From positions 241,001 to 305,000 of the forward strand of contig CAWZYM010000363.1 of the NCBI GenBank assembly GCA_963966185.1: 64,000 nt of DNA. Reading direction: 5' to 3'. Origin of the DNA: Rhabditoides inermis. Taxonomy: Eukaryota; Nematoda; Chromadorea; Rhabditida; Rhabditidae. Positions 48,901 through 60,864 of this stretch are shown here, in pieces (position 1 is the stretch's first letter; every line of letters starts with the position of its first letter). A program made the translations under genes and the position numbers. Below the pieces are notes generated by a model. The model worked only from the letters and a program-made list of their open reading frames with translations. It made no database searches and was not told where the DNA came from.

Positions 48901-51900
48901 TAAACAGACCACCTTCTTTGTAAAATAAATTATTTCGATATTTAATTCAATCACTTTTTCCAGCTCAGTTCGACATCTTATGTGACAACACCATTTTAGG
49001 GATGAAAAAGAGTGCCTGTTTAATAATTCCGCAAATTGTCTCATGTATCCGACACCATCTTTTCATAAACAGACCCCATTCTTTGAAAAAAACAAATGAT
49101 TTCGATATTTAATTCAAAACACTTTTTCCAGCTCCGTTCGACATCTTATGTGACAACATCATTTTAGGGATGAAAAAGAGTGCCTGTTTAATAATTCCGC
49201 AAATTGTCTCATGTATCCGACACCATCTTTTCATAAACAGAGCACCTTCTTTGAAAAAAAACACACAAATGATTTCGATATTTTATTCAAAAAAATTTTC
49301 CAGCTCAGTTCGACATCTTATGTGACCACACCATTTTAGGGATGAAAAAGAGTGCATGTTTAATAGTTCCGCAAATTGTCTCGTGTATCCGACACCATCT
49401 TTTCAAAAACAGACCACCTTCTTTGCAAAATAAATTATTTCAATATTTAATTCAAGCACTTTTTTCCAGCTCAGTTCGACATCTTATGTGACCACACCAT
49501 TTTAGGGATGAAAAAGAGTGCCTGTTTAATAGTTCCGCAAATTGTCTCGTGTATCCGACACCATATTTTCATAAACAGACCCCATTCTTTGAAAAAAACA
49601 AATTATTTCGATATTTTATTCAAAACATTTTTTCCAGCTCAGTTTGACATCTTACGTGACCACACCATTTTAGGGATGAAAAAGAGTGCCTGTTTAATAG
49701 TTCCGCAAATTGTCTCGTGTATCCGACACCATCTTTTCAAAAACAGACCACCTTCTTTGCAAAATAAATTATTTCAATATTTAATTCAAGCACTTTTTTC
49801 CAGCTCAGTTCGACATCTTATGTGACCACACCATTTTAGGGATGAAAAAGAGTGCCTGTTTAATAGTTCCGCAAATTGTCTCGTGTATCCGACACCATAT
49901 TTTCATAAACAGACCCCATTCTTTGAAAAAAACAAATTATTTCGATATTTTATTCAAAACATTTTTTCCAGCTCAGTTCGACATCTTACGTGACCACACC
50001 ATTTTAGGGATGAAAAAGAGTGCCTGTTTAATAGTTCCGCAAATTGTCTCATGTATCCGACACCATCTTTTCATAAACAGACCACCTTCTTTGTAAAATA
50101 AATTATTTCGATATTTAATTCAATCACTTTTTCCAGCTCAGTTCGACATCTTATGTGACAACACCATTTTAGGGATGAAAAAGAGTGCCTGTTTAATAAT
50201 TCCGCAAATTGTCTCATGTATCCGACACCATCTTTTCATAAACAGACCCCATTCTTTGAAAAAAACAAATGATTTCGATATTTAATTCAAAACACTTTTT
50301 CCAGCTCCGTTCGACATCTTATGTGACAACATCATTTTAGGGATGAAAAAGAGTGCCTGTTTAATAATTCCGCAAATTGTCTCATGTATCCGACACCATC
50401 TTTTCATAAACAGAGCACCTTCTTTGAAAAAAAACACACAAATGATTTCGATATTTTATTCAAAAAAATTTTCCAGCTCAGTTCGACATCTTATGTGACC
50501 ACACCATTTTAGGGATGAAAAAGAGTGCATTTTGATAGTTCCGCAAATTGTCTCGTGTATCCGACACCATCTTTTCAAAAACAGACCACCTTCTTTGCAA
50601 AATAAATTATTTCAATATTTAATTCAATCACTTTTTTCCAGCTCAGTTCGATATCTTATGTGACCACACCATTTTAGGGATGAAAAAGAGTGCCTGTTTA
50701 ATAGTTCCGCAAATTGTCTCGTGTATCCGACACCATATTTTCATAAACAGACCCCATTCTTTGAAAAAAACAAATTATTTCGATATTTTATTCAAAACAT
50801 TTTTTCCAGCTCAGTTCGACATCTTATGTGACCACACCATTTTAGGGAAGAAAAAGAGTGCATGTTTAATAGTTCCGCAAATTGTCTCGTGTATCCGACA
50901 CCATCTTTTCAAAAACAGACCACCTTCTTTGCAAAATAAATTATTTCGATATTTAATTCAATCACTTTTTCCAGCTCAGTTCGACATCTTATGTGACCAC
51001 ACCATTTTAGGGATGAAAAAGAGTGCCTGTTTAATATTTCCGCAAATTGTCTCATGTATCCGACACCATCTTTTCATAAACAGACCCCATTCTTTGAAAA
51101 AAACAAATGATTTCGATATTTAATTCAAAACACTTTTTCCAGCTCCGTTCGACATCTTATGTGACAACATCATTTTAGGGATGAAAAAGAGTGCCTGTTT
51201 AATAATTCCGCAAATTGTCTCATGTATCCGACACCATCTTTTCATAAACAGAGCACCTTCTTTGAAAAAAAAACACAAATGATTTCGATATTTTATTCAA
51301 AAAAATTTTCCAGCTCAGTTCGACATCTTATGTGACCACACCATTTTAGGGATGAAAAAGAGTGCATTTTGATAGTTCCGCAAATTGTCTCGTGTATCCG
51401 ACACCATCTTTTCAAAAACAGACCACCTTCTTTGCAAAATAAATTATTTCAATATTTAATTCAATCACTTTTTTCCAGCTCAGTTCGATATCTTATGTGA
51501 CCACACCATTTTAGGGATGAAAAAGAGTGCCTGTTTAATAGTTCCGCAAATTGTCTCGTGTATCCGACACCATATTTTCATAAACAGACCCCATTCTTTG
51601 AAAAAAACAAATTATTTCGATATTTTATTCAAAACATTTTTTCCAGCTCAGTTCGACATCTTATGTGACCACACCATTTTAGGGAAGAAAAAGAGTGCAT
51701 GTTTAATAGTTCCGCAAATTGTCTCGTGTATCCGACACCATCTTTTCAAAAACAGACCACCTTCTTTGCAAAATAAATTATTTCGATATTTAATTCAATC
51801 ACTTTTTCCAGCTCCGTTCGACATCTTATGTGACAACACCATTTTAGGGGTGAAAAAGAGTGCCTGTTTAATAATTCCGCAAATTGTCTTGTGTATCCGA

Positions 51901-51905
51901 TTGTC
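42959..51905. repeat. satellite array, ~166-bp unit, about 54 copies
   Basis: Head-to-tail units with landmarks CTTATGTGACCACACCATTTTAGGG, GAGTGCCTGTTTAATAATTCCGCAAATTGTCTCGTGTATCCGACACC, CATAAACAGACC and CACTTTTTCCAGCTCAGTTCGACAT. Successive landmarks (43319, 43485, 43651, 43817) are 166 bp apart. Variants (ACCCCATTC or ACCACCTTC; AAAACAC or ATCAC; GACGAAAAAG; GAGCACCTTC) recur in multi-unit blocks: 334 bp (two units) near 49.5 kb and about 837 bp (five units) at 50.68 and 51.52 kb. ORFs reading MKKSACLI are by-products of the unit length and are not genes. The right end breaks at TGTATCCGA / TTGTCTCGTG near 51905. Confidence 0.95.
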
Positions 51906-52814
51906 TCGTGATTGTTGTCCTCATATTGAGAAATCTCTTTCGAAAAGTACAGGAGTAAAGCGGAGTAGTTGGTTTTGATCTGATTCAACAAAAGCACTTT
52001 TGATCTGATTCAACAAAAGCAAAAGCACGATTTCAGGATCCTTTAAATACTAAAGTAACTTGAAATAAAATGAATGATTATGGTGATTATGTTCGCTTTT
52101 CATCGATTAGAATGAGCAGGTTTATTTTGAAATTTCAGTCACCGTGTATCCACATAACATGGGCCACATCAATAGTGGGGCAAGGCAGCCCTGCTCGTGG
52201 TTTCGGGGTAACGGTGGCATGATCGGAAGATCTTATCAGAAATTGATCGGATTGAGCACTATTAAGCAACAAAATTAAGCACACAGTAGGGTCAAGATGT
52301 TGATAGGCTAACGCAGGGGGAATACAGTTTCGCGATTGAGGTTAGTGGATGTATGACGGTAGGATTCATGTATTGTTTTGTTGTTAATTTGTAGTATGAG
52401 ATGTCTTGATTTTGAAAGAGTTTAATAAATTTCAAAGTTGAATTCGTTCGTTATTGATGGTTTTTGAGTGAAAAATGAAGTGTATTCATGGTTGCTTCAC
52501 ATACATAGAGGGCACAGTGTCATAGTAGGTGTTTAATTTGTCATCTGTCATTCTCACATTTGCATAACTTGATCCGACTTTTTGTGGTTGCTAGCGAAAT
52601 GACTTTGCTCACTCGGTGAGCCCACGAGAGAGTCTCTTCCCTCTCCACTATTTTTTTGGCTCATCGATGAGTTTATTGTTATGTTCATCTAAAGATACAT
52701 TGTAGTATACAATGTTAAAGGAACAGAGGCGTTTATAAAAACCGTTTGGTAATGAAATTTTCAAATTTCGCGCGTGTAACCGCGACTGAGAAGACTCGTA
52801 TTACTCGCAAAATG

Positions 52815-52886
52815 AACATGGGTAGACTCGAACCCGCGACCTCGATATTACTAGCCGGCGCGCTAACCAGCTGCGCCATGCGAGCA
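52815..52886 (-). repeat. tRNA-like sequence in the left arm
   Basis: Minus strand: ATGGCGCAGCTGGTTAGCGC (A box), then CTAGTAATATCGAGGTC and GCGGGTTCGAGTCTACCC (B box). Overall it resembles tRNA-Met or tRNA-Thr(AGT), but the anticodon and T stems are mispaired. Its inverted copy is at 61616-61687. Confidence 0.6.
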
Positions 52887-55075
52887 GACGTACGGAGAGA
52901 CAGAGAGAGCGCTGATAACACCGACAGAAATCTAACACAATGAGGAGAACCAGCAATTGTATGTTTCATAACGCAATTTTCAAAAACTTCGAACGCCCAA
53001 ATACTCTTTCCAATGAAGTTGCTTTCCACATTGTGGTCATATGTTTCACAAATAATACCACAAGCTAAGCCAAAAAGTACCTTTATAGACTGACAAAATA
53101 CATACAAACAATAACAATAAACATATTTACAACAAATATATAATATGAAAAACTGAATTTACAACACCAAACTTATTCCACTACTTCTGCTCCACGTTCT
53201 CCTTCGTCTCCATTCCGGTACGACAGGCGAGGGGGCGGCGACGATCTCCTCGTTGATGTCTGAACAATACAATGAAAATGTGAGTGACAATGGACTCGAT
53301 ATTGTTGTGAGTGACAATGGAATCGATAGTGTTTTTGAAATATCAAGACAAACAATATGCAAATCAAAATACTTACATGACTTGAAATCGAGACAGTTGA
53401 AGACGGCCGCCCCTACAACAACGGTACGCACCCGAGAAGATCTGAAAAGGCATTCAATCAATATAACATATCTTCATCTACGATCTACACTATTTTCAAA
53501 CAAATATAAAAACACTTGAAAAAAACACTGACCGTATTGCTGGACGCGACGTACGAGGGAGTTCTCAATGCGGGCGGCCACCGCCGAGCCCGCCGGCGGG
53601 GAACGGAGAAGAACGTCACAGACGGTGACTACCTTAAGTCAAACAGGTATAAAAAAGCTATCAGACGTAAAACAGGCATAAATGATAAATGAACGCAATA
53701 TTTGAATACAAAAAAACACATACACATGCGTTTCGAAACAGACACGACACAGTCAAGGACAATCTTACAGCGAACACTAGTCAGTACTCATGCTACATAC
53801 AAGTAATAACGAAGCGTTCGCAAACATGATTATAAAATATAAACAACGTAATGGTAAACACAACAAAATAAAACAGCTGATTTCGAATAATGTGAGCACA
53901 TGTCACATGTCGCCGTTTTCGCGCCACTTTTGATACGACCTCGCCCCACCTAACAGCTTTTTAGCAATAGTGCGCTTCAGTGCTAATGTCAGCGAGGCGA
54001 CACGCTTTCTCGCTGATGCACTCTCTCTCACTTCGTTCACTCGAGTGCTAATCTCTCTCTCTTCCAGTGCCGCCAGCACGAGGGGTGGAGCCGACTGGCC
54101 GGACTCACCGCCGACCTACCGCTGATCTACCGCGGACGCTGATTGGCCGACAGAAGATTCGAGAGCGCGCCCGCCGACTACATAAGCGGACCGGCGCGAC
54201 AGTTCGAGGCTTTAGTATGAGCGCGGCCGATCAAGCCCTCTGAGAGCATAGGTCTCGCGACCACTGGCTTGTTATCGCCGCCCAATGTCAACTATCCCCC
54301 TTCCCACTACCGCGTGGTTTTCATAAACATGTTCGTGCACTTGTGTTCTGTCATGTGATTGATCTTACGGTAGTACGTGGTGACGCGGTTCGCTAGTCAG
54401 TGTTCTCTCCTTGGTCGTGTAACTCTCCCTCAGTCGTTCAACCTCTCGGTAGGGATTCCACTGCGAGCCTCTCGGGTCGTGTGAGTATCTAACAAGGGGA
54501 TTATGGGCCATGTCTCTCTAGGCATCTCTTGTGACAACCAAAACCTCTCATTGGCAGCAGTCGAGTGGCGTTTAATTAGCGATTCGTATATGGTAGTGGT
54601 AGTAACAAGCCAGTGGTCGCGAGACCTATGCTCTCAGAGGGCTTGATCGGCCGCGCTCATACTAAAGCCTCGAACTGTCGCGCCGGTCCGCTTATGTAGT
54701 CGGCGGGCGCGCTCTCGAATCTTCTGTCGGCCAATCAGCGTCCGCGGTAGATCAGCGGTAGGTCGGCGGTGAGTCCGGCCAGTCGGCTCCACCCCTCGTG
54801 CTGGCGGCACTGGAAGAGAGAGAGATTAGCACTCGAGTGAACGAAGTGAGAGAGAGTGCATCAGCGAGAAAGCGTGTCGCCTCGCTGACATTAGCACTGA
54901 AGCGCACTATTGCTAAAAAGCTGTTAGGTGGGGCGAGGTCGTATCAAAAGTGGCGCGAAAACGGCGACATGTGACATGTGCTCACATTATTCGAAATCAG
55001 CTGTTTTATTTTGTTGTGTTTACCATTACGTTGTTTATATTTTATAATCATGTTTGCGAACGCTTCGTTATTACT

Positions 55076-55290
55076 AGTTACGGTCCTCAAGAATAAAGCC
55101 AAGGCAAGCTCGGTAAACGTTTATCTGACGCAGAAGGCCAGCGGCCGGCTTATAAAGGATACCACAAGACATTCTAATGTATCGGCCAGCCAAAGCCCAT
55201 TACCGAAATGACATGCTACGATATGCAAAAGGGGTTTAGCTCATTGTGGCGCGGCGGGTTACAGGGTGCGGTTGTAAACGTCCTCCAACA
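55076..55290 (-). repeat. 3' LTR of the Gypsy retrotransposon
   Basis: 215 bp, identical base for base to 60486-60700. On the minus strand it begins TGTTGGAGGACG and ends GGACCGTAACT. Confidence 0.93.
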
Positions 55291-55301
55291 TCTCCCTCCT
55301 T
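55291..55301 (-). other. polypurine tract
   Basis: AAGGAGGGAGA on the minus strand, directly next to the 3' LTR, the expected primer site for plus-strand synthesis. Confidence 0.8.
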
Positions 55302-55515
55302 AAACGGCCTCCTCTTCTTTCTTGACTGAAGGTGACGAGAGACGACGACTGGAGGCGAAGACGACGATCCCGCTCCCTGATGATCCGCTACTCCGCCAAC
55401 TTCCCCGAAAAACCCCCACAACACACACCAAAGCCATTCCTTGGCTCTAATCTCATTTATTCGTTCACATACGACCCACAACTTGGTCACGAATTCTATC
55501 TAACTAGTACATCTT

Positions 55516-58500
55516 CTATTTCTTTCCTCCTCCCCGACGCTTGAAATAGCACCCGTTGCAGCGGCAGTGGGGGTTGCCTTCCCGGTGCGAGTAGTTGGGA
55601 CGCGAGGAGCGGTTGGTCACGTCGGATCCAAACATGGCTGTCGACAGGGTGCCCAGGATGTAGCGCTGCACCGCGGGCGGAGGCGGGCGGGTTCCACCCC
55701 GTCCCCTCCTCTCGCTCCTGTTCTCGTACTCGCGGCGCCTCTGCAGACGAGGCGGCCGAGACTCCCTCCTCGGCGGCTCCTCCGCCGGGTCCTGCGGAGC
55801 CGAATCGTCTCCCGTCATCTCCCTAATCATCGAAATTTCAACCTTTCCTTGGTCATTATCTACTACCTGGAACTCGACACCGAGCGGCTGCGGGCCGTGG
55901 CCAGGGACGGGCTGCCCGAGCGACTCGAAGATACCGACCGAGACCGGGATCGGAACGGGGGCCTGACCGGGCTGTTCTCGGAGCTGCTGCTCCGATCCCT
56001 TCCGGGGGTCCTCGGAGGAGTGTTGCCCTCCTTCTCCTTGCGAGGCGACGCAGGTGGCTGGGGGCGGCGACTCGACATTCGTGTCGGACTGCCCCCACCC
56101 CCTCTCCGCCGTCTTTTGTACGGTCCATCCCCCCGTCCTTCCATGCAAATTTCCCAGTTGGTCATTAGCCTGCACTGCAAGTCCAATGCCGCCATTATTC
56201 TCTGGCCTCCTATTCCAATCAGGCCTCATTTCTACCCAATTCAAGAACCTTCTCGGTCGCTTTACCTCCCTTACTGATTTCCTAATCTGTGGTGTCAACG
56301 GTATCTCGCTGGTTTTTCGTTTCCTGCTCTCCCCGTTCTCCGTCTCGGTAACCCGGGTTGAGCTCGCCTCACTTGTATCCCTAACTTCGGATGGCACCAT
56401 GTTGGGAGATTCGGGTTGTTTCTTTTCTATCACCCAATCTTCCCAACTTCCTTTGTATGGCTTCAGTTGTTCAAGATGTACCCTTTTCTCTCCTTCGGTC
56501 GTGTAGACCCGAAATACTCGTTGTCCTTCTACGCCTGTTATCACTCCCTGTTTCCAGTTCCCGTCTTCCAACGGTGTACACCGTACATAAACTTCTTCCC
56601 CTACTTCGAACTTTCGCTCTCGGGCATGCTGGTCGTGGTTTTTCTTCATCTGAGCCAGATATTCGCTCCTCCATATTCCCCCACGGGCTTTTTCTCTTTC
56701 AAAATCCAAAGCCGACCTCAATTCACGTCCCATCAGGACCTCGCATGGTGCCTTTCCCGTAGCGGGGTGCGGGGTAATCCTATATTGGAACAGCAATTTC
56801 CGTACCCGTTCTTCCAAGCATTCTCGATGTTCTTCAGCCATCTTCTTCACTTGTTTCTTAAAGGTCCTCACGAACCGTTCAGCAGCCCCGTTACTATTGG
56901 GATGATACGCCGGAGTTGTTACCGCGGCTATGTTCTTCTGCTCACAGAACTCTTTGAACTCCTTGGACACCAGCTGGGGACCATTATCGGACACTATCAT
57001 CTGGGGCAGTCCAAATCTGCTGAACAACTCCGCTAGTGCTTCAATAGTCTTCCCTGTGGTAATCCGTGTCATCTTGATGACTTCCGGCCATTTACTGAAT
57101 GCATCATACACCACCAGCCACATGTATCCCTCAACTGGTCCACAAAAATCGATGTGGATGCGTTCCCAGGCTTTAGTCGGTTCCTCCCATGCGGATAGGG
57201 GTACCTTTGGCAGTTCTTCCCCCCACTTCGCACAGATCTCGCAAGTTTTTACTCTCTCCTCAATCCACGCTTCCATTCCCGGAAACCATATCTTCTTCCG
57301 AGCCAATGCCTTCATTCTTTCGGCTCCATAATGGGTAGCATGGAGTCCTTCTATTACGGACTTCCTCAGTTCTTCAGGGATCACAACCCGGTTTCCCCAA
57401 AACATCACTCCTTCAATTACGGCTAATTCGTTCCACTTATCACGGAAACCCCCCGGTATTTGACCGTCCGGTGCCCTTCCTTGATTTAGCCAATTTGTTA
57501 TCCATTTCATGTTAGCATCCTTCTGTGATGCCGTTTTCAACACTTCCATCTTTAACACCGCTTTTTCCACCTTTTCCTGCTCTATCGAGTACACTCCAAA
57601 CTCCTCTATTACTCTCTCCTTCATAGGTAGTTCAAGTGGGTTTGGCAGTCTCGAGAGCCCATCGGCGTTTCCAAACGCCGTCGTTCTCCTGTACTCGATG
57701 TCAAACGAGTATTCGGACAGTTTTAGCATCCACCTATGCAACCTTCTTGCCGCGATTACTGGGATCTGTGATTTATCCCCGAAAATGCGGACCAATGGTT
57801 GATGATCTGTCAGTAGCAGAAACCTCCTTCCGTACACATATTTTTGAAATTTTTCCATTCCATAGATGATTCCCAACGCCTCTTTCTCTATTTGTGCGTA
57901 ATTCCTTTCTTCCTTGGTTAGAGACCTGGACGCATATGCAATGACTTTCTCTACTGCCCCAACACGATGGTACAGTACTGCCCCAATCCCGACTTCAGAT
58001 GCGTCTGTAGCCAATACCAGTGGTTTCTGTGGATCGTAGTGCGTCAACATATCCGCAGACGTCAAGAGCCTTTGGATACTATCGAACGCTTGCTGTTGTT
58101 CTTTTCCCCATTTCCACACCTCATCCTTCCTTTTCAGCTTATTTATGGGGGCCGCCAGCATCGCTAGGTTCTTCAGAAATTTCCCGTAATACTGAATCAT
58201 ACCCGTATACGCCTCTAGCTCCTTCATGGTTTTTGGCGCCGGCATTTTGCACATGGCTTCGATTTTCTTTTGATCAGGAAAAATCCCTTCCCCTGTGACG
58301 ACATGCCCTAAGAACTCCACCTTGTTCTTCAAGAATTCACATTTCTCGCGTTTCACTCTCAATCCTGCCTGCTTTAATCTCGACAACACTGTTTCCACTC
58401 TGTCCAAGTGTTCCTCCTTGGACCGGCCCATGACTGTCACATCATCTAGGTATATAACCACCCCCTCTATTCCTTGTAAAACCTCTTCCATGGTTTTCTG

Positions 58501-60420
58501 GAATATGGCCGGGGCCGATGCAATCCCAAACGGTAGTCGGTTGTACACATAGAGCCCTTTATGGGTGTTAATTACCACCAGCTTCTTCGCTTCCTCACTC
58601 AACTCCAACTGGTTGTATGCGTCCCTCAAATCCACTTTAGAGAACACTTTTCCTCCGTTCAATTTCTGGAATAAATCCTCCGGCTTCGGCAACGGGTATT
58701 GGTTTATATCGAGTGCCGGATTTACAGTTGACTTGAAATCTCCACAGATACGAATTTTTCCTTCCCCTTTAGGCACTATCACCAACGGCGTTGCCCAAAC
58801 TCCATGATCCACCTTTGTGATCACTCCGTCTTTCTCTAGCTCCTTCAGTTTTTCCTCTACTTGTTCCGTTACGGCGTATGGAACCGTCCGGGCTCTGCGA
58901 TACACAGGGCGAATGTCCCCCGTCTTCAATTTTAGATCAATCTTGCCCAGATTATATTTCCCCAGATCGTTTCCGAAGATTTCACAGTTATCCTCGAGGA
59001 TTTTCATCAATCGTTCTTGCTCCTCCGTTACCGACATCTGGATTTCATTGACTTCCCTTCTTATCATGCTTCCCGGGGCCCACGTGCCCATCTGCTCCAT
59101 CCAGTCTCTACCCAACAGGGGTTTCGCTGGGGTATCTATTACATTTAGATCGACCTCGCCTTGCCATCCTTCCACTATCACGGGCATTTTCATCCTTCCC
59201 AGGATCTTCACTTTATGTCCTCCATACCCTACCGCGTGGTAGTTCACCTCTTCCAGGGTAGGTTTTCCCCACCGTTCCCAACTCATTTTGTCTACTGTGG
59301 ACATCACGGCTCCAGTATCCCACAAAAATTCCATGTCTTCCTGGCCTTTTAACTGGACTTTCACCATCAATGGTGGGACCACCCTATCTCTCTGCTTTTT
59401 TGCTGCCTTCCGGGTGCTTATCCCCCCACCCTTTCGCAGAGCGTAAAACTCCATATTGGGTTCATCCTGTTCCTCCTCGTCTGAGTCACATTCCACATGA
59501 CCCATGCCCTTTTTTGCCCATCCGCCATTCCTTGCATTAGGACACTGGTCTCGCCAGTGCCCAAACTGTCCACAACCATGACAGGGCTTCTTTTTCTTCC
59601 AACACTCCCTATCCGAGTGTGAGTGGGACTTACATGTCCTGCATCCGTTGTTAGCTCCATTACCGGGGACCTTACTGCCTCCCGTTCCACGGAAACCCCT
59701 CTGGTTCCCGAACCTGGGCCGCTCCATCGAGAACAATCCCATCTGCGGAGCCTTGTTTTGATGCACTCCCATCATCTTCCCCATAGAGTTTCCTACTCTC
59801 TCATAGGTCTGAGCCATTTCCAAGGCCTCGCCTGCTGTCTGTTCTTCCTTTTCCAGCAAGCGGATTCGGCCATCATCCGACTCCATTCCCATAATGAATG
59901 CCATCTGGCACAACATATCCCTCACGTTCGTCACCGACTCCAACTTGCAGGCCAAGGCCTGCTCCTGGATAGCCGCGAAGAACTGAGCTAGGGATTGTCC
60001 CTTCTTCTGTTTCATTGACAATAGCTGAAACCTCTCCGCTGTCAACAGCTTCTTCGGATCGAACTGGCGAGACAGCTTCGACATCAAGGTTTCATACGTC
60101 ACCTCCTCACTTTCCAAATTCTTTCCTTCCAACAGACCCATCAACATCTGGCAATTTGCCACTCCTACTTCCTGAATCAAGGTCCATTTCTTCACCTTGG
60201 GATCAGTGATCCCCCTCAACGCCATATAATTCTCAAAAATCATCTTCCACAGTCCCCACGGGGAACCCGGTACGTACGCTCCCGGAGCCTTCATACCAGC
60301 GGCTGCCATCGTCGCTGGCTGCTCCACCTTGGGTGCACTACCCGACCCCTGAGGCACTTCAGTTGCCGTCATATCTCGGCGAATCACGCTCACGAGCTGC
60401 CGTTCAAAACGGGTAAACAA
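55516..60420 (-). CDS. Gypsy (Metaviridae-type) LTR retrotransposon gag-pol polyprotein, intact
   Basis: Single 1634-aa ORF. Gag covers about 1-250. Two CCHC zinc knuckles lie near 255-295 (CRTCKSHSHSDREC, CHGCGQFGHWRDQC). The aspartic protease DTGA is near 367. Reverse transcriptase is about 500-720 (DLRDAYNQLELSE, LPFGIASAPAIFQK, catalytic YLDD near 657). RNase H starts near 800 (ATDASEVGIGAVLYH, TDHQPL). Integrase follows: the HHCC finger near 1025 (HATHYGAERM, CEICAKWG), then the DDE residues in HIDFCGP (~1088), SDNGPQ (~1145) and NGAAERF (~1178). The order PR-RT-RH-IN is that of Gypsy. A long Arg/Pro-rich C-terminal tail (from about 1330) replaces any env; no envelope or chromodomain is seen. 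No stops or frameshifts, so it is potentially autonomous. Confidence 0.95.
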   Translation of the reverse strand: MFTRFERQLVSVIRRDMTATEVPQGSGSAPKVEQPATMAAAGMKAPGAYVPGSPWGLWKMIFENYMALRGITDPKVKKWTLIQEVGVANCQMLMGLLEGKNLESEEVTYETLMSKLSRQFDPKKLLTAERFQLLSMKQKKGQSLAQFFAAIQEQALACKLESVTNVRDMLCQMAFIMGMESDDGRIRLLEKEEQTAGEALEMAQTYERVGNSMGKMMGVHQNKAPQMGLFSMERPRFGNQRGFRGTGGSKVPGNGANNGCRTCKSHSHSDRECWKKKKPCHGCGQFGHWRDQCPNARNGGWAKKGMGHVECDSDEEEQDEPNMEFYALRKGGGISTRKAAKKQRDRVVPPLMVKVQLKGQEDMEFLWDTGAVMSTVDKMSWERWGKPTLEEVNYHAVGYGGHKVKILGRMKMPVIVEGWQGEVDLNVIDTPAKPLLGRDWMEQMGTWAPGSMIRREVNEIQMSVTEEQERLMKILEDNCEIFGNDLGKYNLGKIDLKLKTGDIRPVYRRARTVPYAVTEQVEEKLKELEKDGVITKVDHGVWATPLVIVPKGEGKIRICGDFKSTVNPALDINQYPLPKPEDLFQKLNGGKVFSKVDLRDAYNQLELSEEAKKLVVINTHKGLYVYNRLPFGIASAPAIFQKTMEEVLQGIEGVVIYLDDVTVMGRSKEEHLDRVETVLSRLKQAGLRVKREKCEFLKNKVEFLGHVVTGEGIFPDQKKIEAMCKMPAPKTMKELEAYTGMIQYYGKFLKNLAMLAAPINKLKRKDEVWKWGKEQQQAFDSIQRLLTSADMLTHYDPQKPLVLATDASEVGIGAVLYHRVGAVEKVIAYASRSLTKEERNYAQIEKEALGIIYGMEKFQKYVYGRRFLLLTDHQPLVRIFGDKSQIPVIAARRLHRWMLKLSEYSFDIEYRRTTAFGNADGLSRLPNPLELPMKERVIEEFGVYSIEQEKVEKAVLKMEVLKTASQKDANMKWITNWLNQGRAPDGQIPGGFRDKWNELAVIEGVMFWGNRVVIPEELRKSVIEGLHATHYGAERMKALARKKIWFPGMEAWIEERVKTCEICAKWGEELPKVPLSAWEEPTKAWERIHIDFCGPVEGYMWLVVYDAFSKWPEVIKMTRITTGKTIEALAELFSRFGLPQMIVSDNGPQLVSKEFKEFCEQKNIAAVTTPAYHPNSNGAAERFVRTFKKQVKKMAEEHRECLEERVRKLLFQYRITPHPATGKAPCEVLMGRELRSALDFEREKARGGIWRSEYLAQMKKNHDQHARERKFEVGEEVYVRCTPLEDGNWKQGVITGVEGQRVFRVYTTEGEKRVHLEQLKPYKGSWEDWVIEKKQPESPNMVPSEVRDTSEASSTRVTETENGESRKRKTSEIPLTPQIRKSVREVKRPRRFLNWVEMRPDWNRRPENNGGIGLAVQANDQLGNLHGRTGGWTVQKTAERGWGQSDTNVESPPPATCVASQGEGGQHSSEDPRKGSEQQLREQPGQAPVPIPVSVGIFESLGQPVPGHGPQPLGVEFQVVDNDQGKVEISMIREMTGDDSAPQDPAEEPPRRESRPPRLQRRREYENRSERRGRGGTRPPPPAVQRYILGTLSTAMFGSDVTNRSSRPNYSHREGNPHCRCNGCYFKRRGGGKK

Positions 60421-60465
60421 TCAACACCGGTTCACAAACTCTCGGTGGAAATCCCTCACTCGTTC

Positions 60466-60486
60466 GACTACTATTCCTGATCGCCA
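60466..60486 (-). other. candidate primer-binding site
   Basis: Directly downstream of the 5' LTR on the minus strand is TGGCGATCAGGAATAG. The initial TGG is what a tRNA 3' CCA end would pair with. The tRNA species is not identified. Confidence 0.6.
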
Positions 60487-60700
60487 GTTACGGTCCTCAA
60501 GAATAAAGCCAAGGCAAGCTCGGTAAACGTTTATCTGACGCAGAAGGCCAGCGGCCGGCTTATAAAGGATACCACAAGACATTCTAATGTATCGGCCAGC
60601 CAAAGCCCATTACCGAAATGACATGCTACGATATGCAAAAGGGGTTTAGCTCATTGTGGCGCGGCGGGTTACAGGGTGCGGTTGTAAACGTCCTCCAACA
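60486..60700 (-). repeat. 5' LTR of the Gypsy retrotransposon
   Basis: 215 bp, identical to 55076-55290. The ORF starts only 66 bp downstream of the LTR, leaving a very short leader. The LTR contains AATAAA only on the plus strand, not the sense strand. Confidence 0.93.
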
Positions 60701-60864
60701 GTATGTAGCATGAGTACTGACTAGTGTTCGCTGTAAGATTGTCCTTGACTGTGTCGTGTCTGTTTCGAAACGCATGTGTATGTGTTTTTTTGTATTCAAA
60801 TATTGCGTTCATTTATCATTTATGCCTGTTTGACGTCTGATAGCTTTTTTATACCTGTTTGACT

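Noticed and set aside
42959..51905. CRISPR array
   Set aside because: Repeats are directly contiguous ~166-bp units without unique spacers, in a eukaryotic genome; this is satellite DNA.
43193..51978. Series of ORFs reading MKKSACLIIPQIVSCIRHH along the satellite
   Set aside because: They follow the ~166-bp satellite unit, start and stop with unit indels, and show no splice or codon-use evidence; they are by-products of the repeat.
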